Of a DNA stretch of 64,000 nt, positions 55,481 through 64,000 are shown piece after piece. The position numbers and the translations under genes are program-made. The stretch is from NCBI GenBank assembly GCA_003439945.1, contig QVRM01006001.1:1-64000 (forward strand). Reading direction: 5' to 3'. The notes below the pieces were generated by a model. That model was not told where the DNA came from, did no database searches, and saw only the letters and a list, made by a program, of their open reading frames with translations. The first letter of the stretch is position 1; every line of letters begins with the position of its first letter. The DNA comes from Dermanyssus gallinae. Lineage: Eukaryota > Arthropoda > Arachnida > Mesostigmata > Dermanyssidae.

Positions 55481-56215
55481 TCACCCATTTGAAGACACAT
55501 GTCGTTACAACGGAAAGCGTTTATTGAATGCTGTATTTCCCATTTCTTTCAACTACCTTAGCCCAACGTTCGGGCGAGCTTATGATTCCATCCCTTCAGA
55601 AGGTGGCGTCCCGGCTTCCAAAGTAATGGTCTATATACGTTTTAACACCATCTAAAGAATCGAATTCTTTGCCAATAAGGGAATTTTAAAGAAACCGAAG
55701 CAGATGGTAATCCGATGCAGCAAGGCCAGGACTATACATAGGATGTGACAAAATATCACATCCAAAATCCTAGAGTAATTCCATTTACTTCTTAATGGTG
55801 AGCTAAGATGTGTGCTGTCCTGCGTTGTCGTGGTGGAAAGTCACTCTTCGCCTGTTCGCCAATTCCGGCCGCCTCTGGTCAATTGCCCTCTCCAAATTGT
55901 CCAGTTGTTGACAGTATTGGTCGTATTATTCGTTTTGTTTGATTGAAACGACTCATAATAGATCATCCCGTTCGCATCCCACCAAAAACTTTACATTACA
56001 TTCCTTGTATGTTGTGGGTTTTGTTCGACCACTGTTATTAAAACGGGCGTACCCGCTGTCACAGGGCATCCCGGCCGCGTTCACTGTTAAACGCCGTCCG
56101 GATCGATCTCGATCGTTAACGTCGAAGTCGCCGTTCCTAAATCGGACAAACCACATTTGAACTGTCTGTTACTGCCTCTCCGCCATACACTTTACACATC
56201 TTAGTTACGACTTGG
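55480..56215 (-). pseudogene. Decayed mariner transposase, minus strand
   Basis: Reading down from about 56,200: TKMCKVYGGEAVTDS (start of the second helix-turn-helix), WFVRFRNGDFDVNDRDRSGR (a mariner hallmark), then a broken middle. The C-terminal pieces are SPGLAASDYHLLRFL (the YSPDLAPSDYHLFRSL region) and RWAKVVERNGKYSI (the RW.kvi...G.YF end). Many frameshifts and stops are present, the linkers are missing, and no inverted terminal repeats were found. It is clearly another mariner lineage than the one at 24.9 kb and much older. Confidence 0.72.
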
Positions 56216-57065
56216 ATTGCATTCTTTCCTTTCCGGAAAAAATATCATAAAATGCCGAAAATGCACATTTAACTCCCCCACCTTCACTCGAGCGTTACAG
56301 TTCGCGTGAGTTCCATGTTGGTTAGGTGCCAAAGCCCCTGTGTCTTCTATAGCCTTCGTGAGACGCGCCTGGAGGATGTTTTCAAAAAGCTTGCCAATAG
56401 TGTCTAGGAGGCAGATTGGTCTGTAGGTTCCTGGGGTCTGCTTGGGAATCAGGGCGAAAAAGGAGGTCCTCCAGGCAGGTGGGAAGAACCCCTGCCGGAG
56501 GAGATCGGTCGCAGTGCTTGTGACGATTTTCGGATGCTCTCCTGCCATAAGCCGGATCACCCCAGGAGGGACCCCGTCGGGACCCGGTGCTCTGCCGGAA
56601 GCCAGGCGCTCGGCTGCCTAAAGGACCTCCTCCTCTGTGACGGGGAGAATGTCTGCTGGGTCTATATTGGTGTGTGTTACTGAACGGCGAGGATGATGCG
56701 ATGGGAATAGTTTCTTGACTTGGCGGAGAGTTTCTTCTTGTGTTAGCGGAGGTGGGGATGTCTTGAGTTTTTCCCGGACTATCCGATAAGGACGCCTTAG
56801 GGATTGTGTTGTACGAGATCGATTATAGCCCTCCAGCATTCCCGTTTCGCTGTCCTGACTTTTTGGCGAAAAGTGTTTCTTGCTGTTTGGTATATGTCTA
56901 GTAGTGTGTCCTCACGATCCAAGGAAATATGAAGTATGTGCTCGTGCTCACCGTGCTCACCGTTTTTGCGTCTTCTCGCGAGCCAGGTTCGGGCCCTCGT
57001 TAGTGTTCGCTTGGCACGTATGCACGCTGAGCGGGCCTCTCTTTACTCGGGTGTCCACCATGGCT
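56215..57065 (-). pseudogene. R1-type reverse transcriptase N-terminal half, inverted
   Basis: The minus-strand reading starts with a PWWTPE-like linker (WWTPE, then KEARSACIRAKRTLTRARTW), RQKVRTAKRECWRAIIDL and a helical spacer. The RT start follows: AERLASGRAPGPDGVPPGVI (GPDG motif), RLMAGEHPKIVTSTATDLL, FFPPAWRTSFFALIPKQ (P..W......IPK), YRPICLLDTIGKLFENIL (YRPI.LL...GK..E) and RLTKAIEDTGALAPNQHG. The frame changes at about 56,615 and 56,830. It ends before the catalytic motifs near 56,260. It abuts, head to head, the plus-strand C-terminal half of the same kind of protein. Confidence 0.82.
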
Positions 57066-57905
57066 GTGGGGGGCGTCTACCTATGTGGCGGAAGAGTGTA
57101 CAGAACCGTCAGCACAGAGGCTGCGCTAGTACTAGCCAGAATGCTCCCAGTGGACCTCCTGGCAGGGGAGAGGAGCACCATGCGAAGGGACGGATATACT
57201 GACTACAACGAGGCAAGGGAGGCGACGATGCGGACTTGGGCGGAGGAATGGCGCGCCCTATCCTCGCGTGCGGGTTGGACCCGCCACCTCGTCAGTGATC
57301 TATTTGAATGGTATAACAGCCCAGGCTAAACTTGTAAAACGCCACACAGGCTGTAACAGGATACGGCCATGTCCAAACATACATGATGAGGATAGGCAAG
57401 TCCCACTCAGACATTAGCGTTATGTGCACAACTGGGGTACCTGACGATGTGGACCACACGGTCGCAAGATGCTCAAAACTCTCGAACCTCCGGCAGACTT
57501 CCAAGTACGTACTACCTGGACCTGACACTAAAACAATCGTAACATCGATGTTGACGTCAAGCCAATCGTAGAGAGAAGAAGCGTCATACCTAGACCGGAT
57601 CATCAGAGAAAAACTCGCCTGGAAAAAGAAAGACGCCATTCTCTCGCTAGAAGAGATTGCGAGAGGTCCTTACAGGCCTCGGAGGCCATGCCGGACATGT
57701 AGAATGGACGACTCCCCCCCCCAGGGCCTTGAAGAACTGGTACACAGCACCGAACCCTGGGGGGGTAAATGTGAGGATTAGGGTTTTTTAGTGGGTAACC
57801 CCATGTCATCGGGGATTGCCACGCTATCTACGCGCTTCGTCACGCCTGGACACTGACATCTGCTATGGGTGTGCATAAAGCATTTTTTCCCGAACCTCAA
57901 AAAAA
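57060..57905 (+). pseudogene. R1-type ORF2 C-terminal half and 3'UTR
   Basis: Plus-strand reading: AVGGVYLCGGRVYRTVSTEA, ALVLARMLPVDLLAGERSTM, MRTWAEEWRALSSRAGWTRH and LVSDLFEWYN. After a stop and frame change comes GYGHVQTYMMRIGKSHSDIS, then VMCTTGVPDDVDHTVARC (zinc knuckle) and LDRIIREKLAWKKKDA. This aligns throughout with the R1-type element at 50.8-51.5 kb. The 3'UTR carries TTTTTTAGTGGGTAACCCCA, GGGTGTGCATAAAGCATTTT and a short A run at about 57,899. A stop at 57,569-57,571 and a frameshift near 57,330 make it inactive. Confidence 0.85.
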
Positions 57906-58041
57906 TATATTCGAACGAATTTCACGGTATAATACAAACCAGTTGCTCTTACCGCTATATAAGCAAACAACCCTCTCTCAACACTTTTCATCCTCGCCCG
58001 GGGCTGCGCAGTACGGCGCATGCAGCTTTCCGAACGGACTT

Positions 58042-58106
58042 ATGTATATATATATATATATATATATAAATATGCAACCATGTTACATATATATATATAT
58101 ATATAT
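58042..58106. repeat. (AT)n microsatellites
   Basis: Two AT runs separated by a short unique stretch. Confidence 0.9.
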
Positions 58107-58451
58107 CTTCTATTTAAATTCAATAATGTTACTTACTTCTACCAAAACATAATTAAAAAACATATATTTGAATACTAATTTTTCTGGAAAAACGTGTGGT
58201 AGCATAAAATTTCCCCTATTACGGTTGCTGCTCGATCTTGAACAAGGGTTGCTATAGATTGTGGCCAGGACAGTACAATTATTGGTATAGCCCCACGCGC
58301 CGCATTGCTATAGGCCTATGAGGTCGAATCGAATTGATTGTATCCACTATCTGACAAACAGCGTCATTTAATTTGTATCGTTGTTGTTGTTGTTGCTGTT
58401 GCGCCTGCAGCCACCGGTGTTGCATTGACTGCCGTAGTTACTGTACTGTAT

Positions 58452-58503
58452 ACCGTGGGGGCCTTTTTAGGTACACTACATAACTTTAATGGGCCCCCAC
58501 GGT
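58452..58503. repeat. Hairpin just upstream of the exon 3 acceptor
   Basis: ACCGTGGGGGCC (58,452-58,463) pairs perfectly with GGCCCCCACGGT (58,492-58,503) across a 28-base loop. The stem is GC-rich and lies 30 bases before the exon 3 acceptor, so it could affect splice-site use in the transcript. Confidence 0.85.
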
Positions 58504-58532
58504 TGTAATTGCGGCGGCGAAATTCGTTGCAG

Positions 58533-58799
58533 ATCACGCACAAGGTGGTGCCTGTGCCTTTTCCGGTGGTCCGCGTACAGCCAGTCTACTACCCGATCTA
58601 CAAGCAGGTGGCTGTGCCGAAGCCCTACCCGGTGGTGCACGACCGGCCCGTACCGGTACCGCACTACATCGCCGTGCCCAAACCCGTGCCACACTACATT
58701 GCCGTGCCAAAGCCCGTGCCACACCCGGTGCCCGTGCTCAAGCCTGTGCCTTACCCCGTCCCAAAACCGTATCCGGTAGCAGTACCACTTCCGCCCAGG
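58533..58799 (+). CDS. Host secreted Pro-rich protein, exon 3 (VPKP/VPVP repeats)
   Basis: The acceptor (TTCGTTGCAG) ends at 58,532 and the donor (CCCAGG then GTAAGT) starts at 58,800. Phase is 0 at both ends, so the 89-codon exon could be skipped without frame loss. The peptide is almost wholly Pro/Val/Tyr repeat: HKVVPVPFPVVRVQPVYYPI, KQVAVPKPYPVVHDRP, two copies of PHYIAVPKPVP, then VPVLKPVPYPVPKPYP. Alternating Val-Pro repeats of this kind are common in arthropod cuticular and other structural extracellular proteins. Strong third-position GC and clean splice sites make this the best-supported coding exon of the window. Confidence 0.9.
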
Positions 58800-58838
58800 G
58801 TAAGTTGCTAGCTAGGCCATATGCACATTTGGTTGCAG

Positions 58839-58871
<33 letters not shown>

Positions 58872-58873
<2 letters not shown>

Positions 58874-60437
58874 GTCCCTGAAAAAAATATAGGGCCACCC
58901 ATTTTTGTCACTATAACCGATCGTGTAAAGATCATAGTGATACATGCTCACAGAGTAACAGCGGATACTTCTATTGACATTTGGGCTATCGGGTTACCTT
59001 GAAACACGAGATTTCGACATTGGCACAGCTACACCGCGAAAAAATTATAATGCCACCACCAAGATGCATGTTTTAGCGAGTGAATTGCGTGGATTAACGA
59101 CGTTTGGGCTCATTTCACGGCTCGATGGATATAAAAGCAGACCTTTTACCAGAGCTTTTTCTGTGCTGAAACGATGGGCCTGGGTCGGTGTCTCACGAGT
59201 GACGAAAAGACCCAAATCAAGGCTTATAAGGATGTCAGTCACTCTAATCTGGAAAATTCCTGTCGATTGGGGCGTTCTCGCCAAGCAGTGAACAACTCTG
59301 TTATTTAGGTGAAAACTACGGCGTAAAAAAGAGTTCCGGGCATCCAAATGCCATTTCGGAACGAAGCAAGCGCGCAATTCTGAAGATAGCCTCGAACTCT
59401 GCGCTCTCGGCAAAGGCAATTGCGGCGGCGGCCGGTGTGCAAACGAACGTGCGAAATGTGCAAAACCTCCTCAGGACACTTTGGCTCACGAGAAAAAAAA
59501 TTTGAGAAAACCACGATTGACCGCTGAGCATCAGAAAGCTCGTCTCGACTTCGCCCAGTTTACGATGTCATGGACCACTGAATGGCACCGAGTGCTCCTT
59601 TCGGATGAAAACAAGTTTAACTTTGATGTACCGGATGGATTTAACTATAATTTCCACGATGTGCGCAAGGAAGAACGGATTTAGTCAAAACGGCACTCAG
59701 GTGGCGGTTCGGTGATGATCTGGGCCGCTGTCGGGTATCATACAAGGTCGCCGATTGTGTTTTCAGACGGTCGTGCTAATTCAACGCGCTATAGGGATCT
59801 ACTAGAAAAGTAATCCGCGCATTTTGAACTGATGGAAGGGCCCTACTTTATTTTTCAACACGATAATGCCCCGATTCATACCGCCAGGTTGATCGAAAGC
59901 TGGTTCGAACAACGTCACATTGAGGTCCTACGCTGGCCTGCAGTCTCACCTGATTTTAATATCATCGAGAATGTATGGGGCTGGCTTGCTCGAAAGGTTT
60001 ACACCGACGAAAACAATTCTCGAACCTGGTAGAACTAAAGAAAGCAATTGTGAAGGCTTGGGACGAGCTCTCGCAGAACGTCATCTAAAATTTGCTCAAC
60101 ACTATAACAAATCGCGTTTTTGAGGTTATCCGACTTAACGGAAAATCACTAAATATTAAGTATAGTTGCTAGGTGCCGTGAAAAGAGCCCAAACGCCGTT
60201 AATCAGCTTAATTCACTCGTTTAGATATGCATCTTGGTGGTGACTTTATAGTTTTTCGCGGTGTAGCTGTGCCAAATGTCGAAATCTCGTGGTTCAAGGT
60301 AATCAGAGACCCAAATGTCGATGGAAGTCTCCGCTGTTACTCTGTGAGTATGTATCACTATGATCTTTACAAGATTGGTTATAATAAATGCGTGAAATGT
60401 GGCAAAAAGGGGCGGCCCAATTTTTTTTCAGGGACTG
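58872..60437 (+). mobile_element. Tc1-type transposon with long terminal inverted repeats
   Basis: The ends read AGTCCCTGAAAAAAA inward on both sides, next to TA on the right. The inverted repeats extend about 250 bases (58,872-59,122 and 60,175-60,437). They share ACACCGCGAAAAA, TCACCACCAAGATGCAT-like and AACGNCGTTTGGGCTC phrases. The total is about 1.57 kb, typical of Tc1. Most Tc1 elements have much shorter repeats; long ones are known for some Tc1 subgroups. Confidence 0.9.
59330..60030 (+). pseudogene. Tc1-type transposase (DD34E), interrupted
   Basis: Readable from about 59,330: KSSGHPNAISERSKRAILKI and AIAAAAGVQTNVRNVQNLL (the helix-turn-helix DNA-binding half). Then come LRKPRLTAEHQKARLDFA, WHRVLLSDENKFNFDVPDG (first catalytic Asp), GGGSVMIWAAVGY, FQHDNAPIHTARLIESW (second Asp) and SPDFNIIENVWGWLAR (catalytic Glu). 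Thirty-four residues separate the second Asp and the Glu, so the triad is DD34E. In-frame stops occur at 59,682-59,684 and about 59,811, and the N-terminus before 59,330 is scrambled. The three acidic residues are preserved. Confidence 0.88.
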
Positions 60438-60439
60438 TA

Positions 60440-61860
60440 TATATATAAGAGCTAAATAGCTCTTCGAATGATTGTCAATGTCTTCTGCTTCGATTAACAG
60501 AGCTCTCTGACAACCTCCTAGCCCAAACATTTGGACTCCATCTGCGTATGGTACGGCAGCGTTATAGTTGCTCCCTACATCGAGTACAACGGAAGTCAAA
60601 GGCGGCCGTGGTCATCACTTTGCACACACACACTAAACCAATATCAACGTTGACAGTGTCCTGGCCACGATCTTACGACTACTACTCCTACTACTAAATT
60701 TTGACTTATTTAAATTACTAAATTTCTAGGACGACAAATGGGAAGAAGATGGTAAGAATCACCTATCTATGATTAAAAAGCCGGATATTGGCATCGTATT
60801 CAAAGAAATTTCTCATTATATTTAAAACAATTGCAAAATCATTTTCTCTCAAACACGACGGTGTGCTTAGTTGCCTTATAGTTGCCTCACGATCACATCG
60901 GGTTGTGCTTCCGTGTCAGAAAATGACACCAGTGCCAAGGATTTTAATAATTTTACTCTTTCTCTAAAACAAGACTTCTTCGAGTGTTCGATTGAAAAAA
61001 ATATTTGCTTTTACGAGCTCTAGTTTTTACTCTATTTTTTTACATGGTTTCAAAATTGTTTTGGAAGCCCCTATATATATTTTTCTTTTACAACCCAAAA
61101 TTACAACATAAGCATTTTAATGAAAACTGTAGACGTTTTAATCAGGTTAAAAAGGGTGACGACTCACAACTGAGGGGTTCCGAAACGTAGTATGTAGTAG
61201 TGCGTATATAAGCCACTACAACATTGTCATGCTGATTTCTCATTACATAAGTTTCATCTGTCCTTCTTAAATGAAGGCAAATGTAGTTTTATATATCCTC
61301 AATATTTTTCCAGATAAAGCTACTAAGCCCAAAGTAGCTACAACCTTAATAATAATACATTAACGATACCAATATGTTCTCGAGTTTATACGAGTATATA
61401 CTTGGTTCCTCACAACTTCTCAACTTGGTATATAGGTAGCGCCAAGTAATAGCTTAAACTACGTTTTAGATCCAATCTTTCAACTAAACGAAATTAACCT
61501 GCGTGCGCTCTAATTTTATGTGGTTAATTGTGTTTTTTCTCTAATCTTGGTGATGTTTTACTCGGTATGGTTGTATATTATTTGCCAATTCGTGGCTCCG
61601 CAATTTTTGAAATATTTTGTTAAGCAGCGAGGCGCAGTGTGGGTTTGATACGCGGTTGGACAACACGCTCAGTTGTTTTAATTTAATTAGATTCTAGTTA
61701 GTCAGCGACATGGTAGTTATTATTAATTAGCTGCCAGTTGCCAGCTTGGGTTTGTCGTGTACATAATTGTACACATACATTTTACACACAAGAGGCCGGC
61801 GATGCTCTCCAGCGCTATTGGTTGCAGTTGTTTCCATTCTTTTGTATCTCAATAACTTAA
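60440..61860. other. No gene recognised (intron)
   Basis: AT-rich sequence. The largest plus frame (61 codons near 61,005) is AT-rich and shows no feature. Confidence 0.55.
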
Positions 61861-62018
61861 TTGCCTCCTCCTCTATCTCTCTCTTTTCCCCTTTCTGCCT
61901 CGTCTCAAATGATCCAATTATGGCGGCGTTATGAGCTACGAGGTTTAGCGACTAACAGCTGAGTACCACTTGATTGATCGTGTTGTGACCACGTTGCGTC
62001 GTGGGCTTCAATCGCCAG

Positions 62019-62771
62019 GAAAAGAGCGTCATTCAGTTAGGTGTTCGCATCGAACGACCTCAAAACTCTCCGCTGCGAGAGCGGGTGTTCCAGTTTCTCA
62101 CTCCAATCGTGGGCGGCGCCATCTCACCGGCCCACCCTCCTTCACAGGCGGTCCCCATACCAGTGCCGATGCCGCTACCGATTCCTTTGCCGGTGCCGGC
62201 CGTGGGTGGCGGGGCCGGCGGGTACGGTTATCCGTCACCCCCCGTCGGCCATTATGGCGCCGGACGCCTCTTTCTGGGCAACGCGCAATACCCACCTGAC
62301 CCCTCCGGCCTGGGCAATGGCGGCGGCGGCGGCGTCTTCTTCAACAACCAGGGCATCTTCGGCGATGCCTTGGCACCGGGCTATGCGTCGTTCCCTCCTG
62401 GTATTGGGCCACAGTCGTTCGCCCCGCAGATGCCTCCAATGGCGGCTGGTGGAAGAGATGGTATCAATACCGGTACTGGTGGCATGGTCGCAGCAGGCAG
62501 TCGCGGTGCTACGTCAGGTACGCGTGACGGCAATGGCGGTGGCGGCGGTGGTGGCGGCGACAGGGGGACCGTTGAAGTCAATCAGCGCAGCGCGACAAAG
62601 TCGGAGAAGGATTTGAGCGTCGACCGGCGTGAGCCATTCCAGCAATCGCCTCAAGAGACAGCGCCTCTAACCGGCGGCAGCGGGCCGGAAGCATACGGTA
62701 CGGCAGCGCTCGAGCGTGAGCGACCACACAAGTCCTCGCTAATGCGGTTCATATTCAACGTTCACAGCTGA
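62019..62771 (+). CDS. Host secreted Pro/Gly-rich protein, last exon
   Basis: The frame is closed by a TGA at 61,986-61,988, so the exon starts after it. Acceptors CGCCAG (ending 62,018) and ATTCAG (ending 62,036) both give the phase 0 that exon 3 requires. The peptide reads LGVRIERPQNSPLRERVFQF, a Pro-rich hydrophobic repeat (QAVPIPVPMPLPIPLPVPAV), and Gly/Tyr/Pro-rich segments (GGYGYPSPPVGHYGAGR, GNGGGGGVFFNNQGIFGD). Then come FAPQMPPMAAGGRDGIN, a Gly run, a charged part KSEKDLSVDRREPFQQSP and the ending SSLMRFIFNVHS before TGA at 62,769-62,771. The composition fits a structural extracellular protein. The exact function and family are not recognised. Confidence 0.82.
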   Translation, partial: EKSVIQLGVRIERPQNSPLRERVFQFLTPIVGGAISPAHPPSQAVPIPVPMPLPIPLPVPAVGGGAGGYGYPSPPVGHYGAGRLFLGNAQYPPDPSGLGNGGGGGVFFNNQGIFGDALAPGYASFPPGIGPQSFAPQMPPMAAGGRDGINTGTGGMVAAGSRGATSGTRDGNGGGGGGGGDRGTVEVNQRSATKSEKDLSVDRREPFQQSPQETAPLTGGSGPEAYGTAALERERPHKSSLMRFIFNVHS

Positions 62772-62859
62772 ATTGTCTAGCTGAAATTGACGCTTTTGCT
62801 CCGCTGTGCTACTCGATAATGTAATACCGTTTGTTGACCACGTTTGCATGTACATACGA

Positions 62860-62865
62860 AATAAA
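62860..62865 (+). promoter_or_regulatory. Polyadenylation signal AATAAA
   Basis: First canonical AATAAA after the stop of the host gene, about 90 bases downstream. The spacing fits a short 3'UTR. Cleavage probably occurs within the next 30 bases. Confidence 0.65.
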
Positions 62866-62899
62866 CATTTAAACAAATACGCTAATACAACGATTGCTT

Positions 62900-63430
62900 T
62901 TTACAGACATATATGTATATCTAAGGCTACATGGAATAGCGTAAATTAATACAAAATATACTTTAGAGATGTCTAGTTACATATAGATTCTTATACGCTT
63001 CTAAATTGCTTCATAGTCCTTCTAAGACTTGCCGCAAAATTCCCGTGCTCGAACGATGATTGACGCGATGTGAACGAGCGTATGTGGCCAATTGCAATGG
63101 TAGTGGGACACGCGCACGGACAGTCATGCATCGATAAGACCGATAGGCGCTTACTGGTGCTCTGCATAGGTTGCATGGGTGGGGTGCGCAAATTACCTCT
63201 CCCAGCCGCAAGCCGGAAACGATGCGGAGTGTGTTGCTGTCCAAAAAAGCATTTCATTTTATTTAATAAAGAAAGGGCATACGTACAACGGCGGCTAGAA
63301 TGTCACTTCAAGGCAGTACTGGTGGCCAGCTAGATGCTAAAAGATGCATTGCTAAATAACAAGTACTTCCTATTGCATATCCTTTGGAACGGAGTTTTCG
63401 TAGGATTTGCAGGTTACATCATTATTTAGT
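62900..63430. other. No gene recognised
   Basis: Short frames overlap on both strands between 62,991 and 63,333. None has a recognised domain. Confidence 0.5.
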
Positions 63431-63435
63431 TGGTA

Positions 63436-63524
63436 TATATATATATATATATATATATACTTCATTGCAGTTTTAGCTTGTCAAATTAATAAACATTAAC
63501 TAAATAGCTTTATATATTCACACA

Positions 63525-63571
<47 letters not shown>
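63436..63571. repeat. Paired (AT)n microsatellites
   Basis: AT runs at about 63,436-63,460 and 63,529-63,571. Confidence 0.92.
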
Positions 63572-63576
<5 letters not shown>

Positions 63577-63664
63577 TCCTATACCTGTGCATAAATGCAT
63601 ACGTGTATAATATGAGAGCCTACCTTACGTTTGGCATAATTAATGTTTTGAATGTACTAAGCAG

Positions 63665-63990
63665 TTGTGGCCTAGATGCTTTTTTCTCTTGGAAGGGCTG
63701 CTAGTTTGTGCTTAAGAATATGCGGAAGTGTATTTACGTAGTTGTTGTAGGGGAATGATGGGTCAAGCGTAACTCCTAGTAACACCCATTTAAAAACCCG
63801 TATGGGTATGTTATTTAAAAAAAATCTTAAAAAATAGGCACGGTTTGCTGCCATGTCGAAGAGAACATAATTTTCGTTTTAGCCGCATGTATGCTTAATT
63901 GACGTATTTTGTACCAATATTCAATGTGGGATCGATCGTTCTAGATTGCCCTTATATTTTTTTTGTATATTATAATTTAGAGCTTACTGG
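63665..63990 (-). pseudogene. LINE reverse transcriptase C-terminal scrap
   Basis: The minus-strand peptide AANRAYFLRFFLNNIPIRVF and then KWVLLGVTLDPSFPYNNYVN matches the region after the RT catalytic core of jockey/I-type LINEs. In those a hydrophobic element is followed by (Y/K)LGV.LD..L....H. A frame change precedes it near 63,855. It is truncated by the window end or by decay. Confidence 0.5.
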
Positions 63991-64000
63991 TTGTATCCTC

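Larger units (their letters stand above)
58800..62018 (+). other. Intron of the host gene containing a Tc1 element
   Basis: About 3.2 kb between the exon 3 donor and the exon 4 acceptor. It contains an AT run (58,843-58,870), the Tc1-type element and AT-rich sequence. A CT/TC-rich tract lies at about 61,862-61,900, and no other exon was recognised. Confidence 0.6.

Noticed and set aside
60730..60751. Possible 22-base mini-exon with TTCTAG acceptor and GTAAGA donor (DDKWEED)
   Set aside because: It would leave phase 1, which does not match either acceptor of the last exon (phase 0). Including it breaks the frame of the well-supported last exon.

Overview
The window looks like nuclear DNA from an arthropod. 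It has GT-AG introns, tRNA-derived SINEs, non-LTR retrotransposons of the R1, R2/NeSL and CR1/jockey-like groups, mariner and Tc1 transposons, and very many (AT)n and (CAA/TTG)n microsatellites. A parasitiform mite or tick would fit, but the species cannot be fixed from sequence alone. No bacterial operon, CRISPR array, rRNA or confident functional tRNA gene was seen.

Layout. (1) About 1-24.8 kb: non-coding or unresolved DNA full of trinucleotide runs, CT/GA tracts and AT tracts. It holds a tRNA-like repeat, several short 3' ends of an R1-like element, a tandem SINE-like repeat near 6.4-7.1 kb, and some near-perfect hairpins. (2) 24.9-26.2 kb: a complete but frameshifted mariner, followed by a minus-strand SINE. 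(3) 26.68-27.00 kb: a minus-strand Gln/His-rich exon with a good donor, probably part of a host regulatory gene whose other exons I cannot place. (4) 27-34 kb: more trinucleotide-rich sequence, a minisatellite at 29.2-29.65 kb, two or three weak plus-strand exon candidates and two SINE copies, one with a perfect 16-bp target-site duplication. (5) 34-43 kb: LINE debris and a long foldback at 41.43-42.33 kb. (6) 43.4-62.9 kb: a plus-strand host gene of at least four coding exons. It encodes a secreted, Pro/Val-rich, Gly-rich protein of cuticle or extracellular-matrix type. (7) 63-64 kb: AT tracts and a LINE reverse-transcriptase scrap.

The third intron of the host gene (44,798-58,532) is a retrotransposon graveyard. 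It holds a minus-strand CR1/jockey-like LINE (45.7-48.06 kb) and an R2-type element (50.59-52.64 kb) split by an R1-type element with an 11-bp target-site duplication. Next is a NeSL/R2-like element (52.86-53.83 kb) that splits a SINE-like repeat, then a decayed mariner and an R1-type element whose 5' half is inverted. The fourth intron carries a Tc1 element with terminal inverted repeats of about 250 bp. All of these elements have frameshifts, stops or altered catalytic residues, so none looks autonomous.

The best leads are the R1-in-R2 nest, the recurring stand-alone R1-like 3' ends (eight copies), the foldback as a possible hairpin-RNA source, a 52-bp perfect hairpin, and the host gene itself, which has a hairpin directly upstream of its exon 3 acceptor and a reading-frame discrepancy in exon 1.
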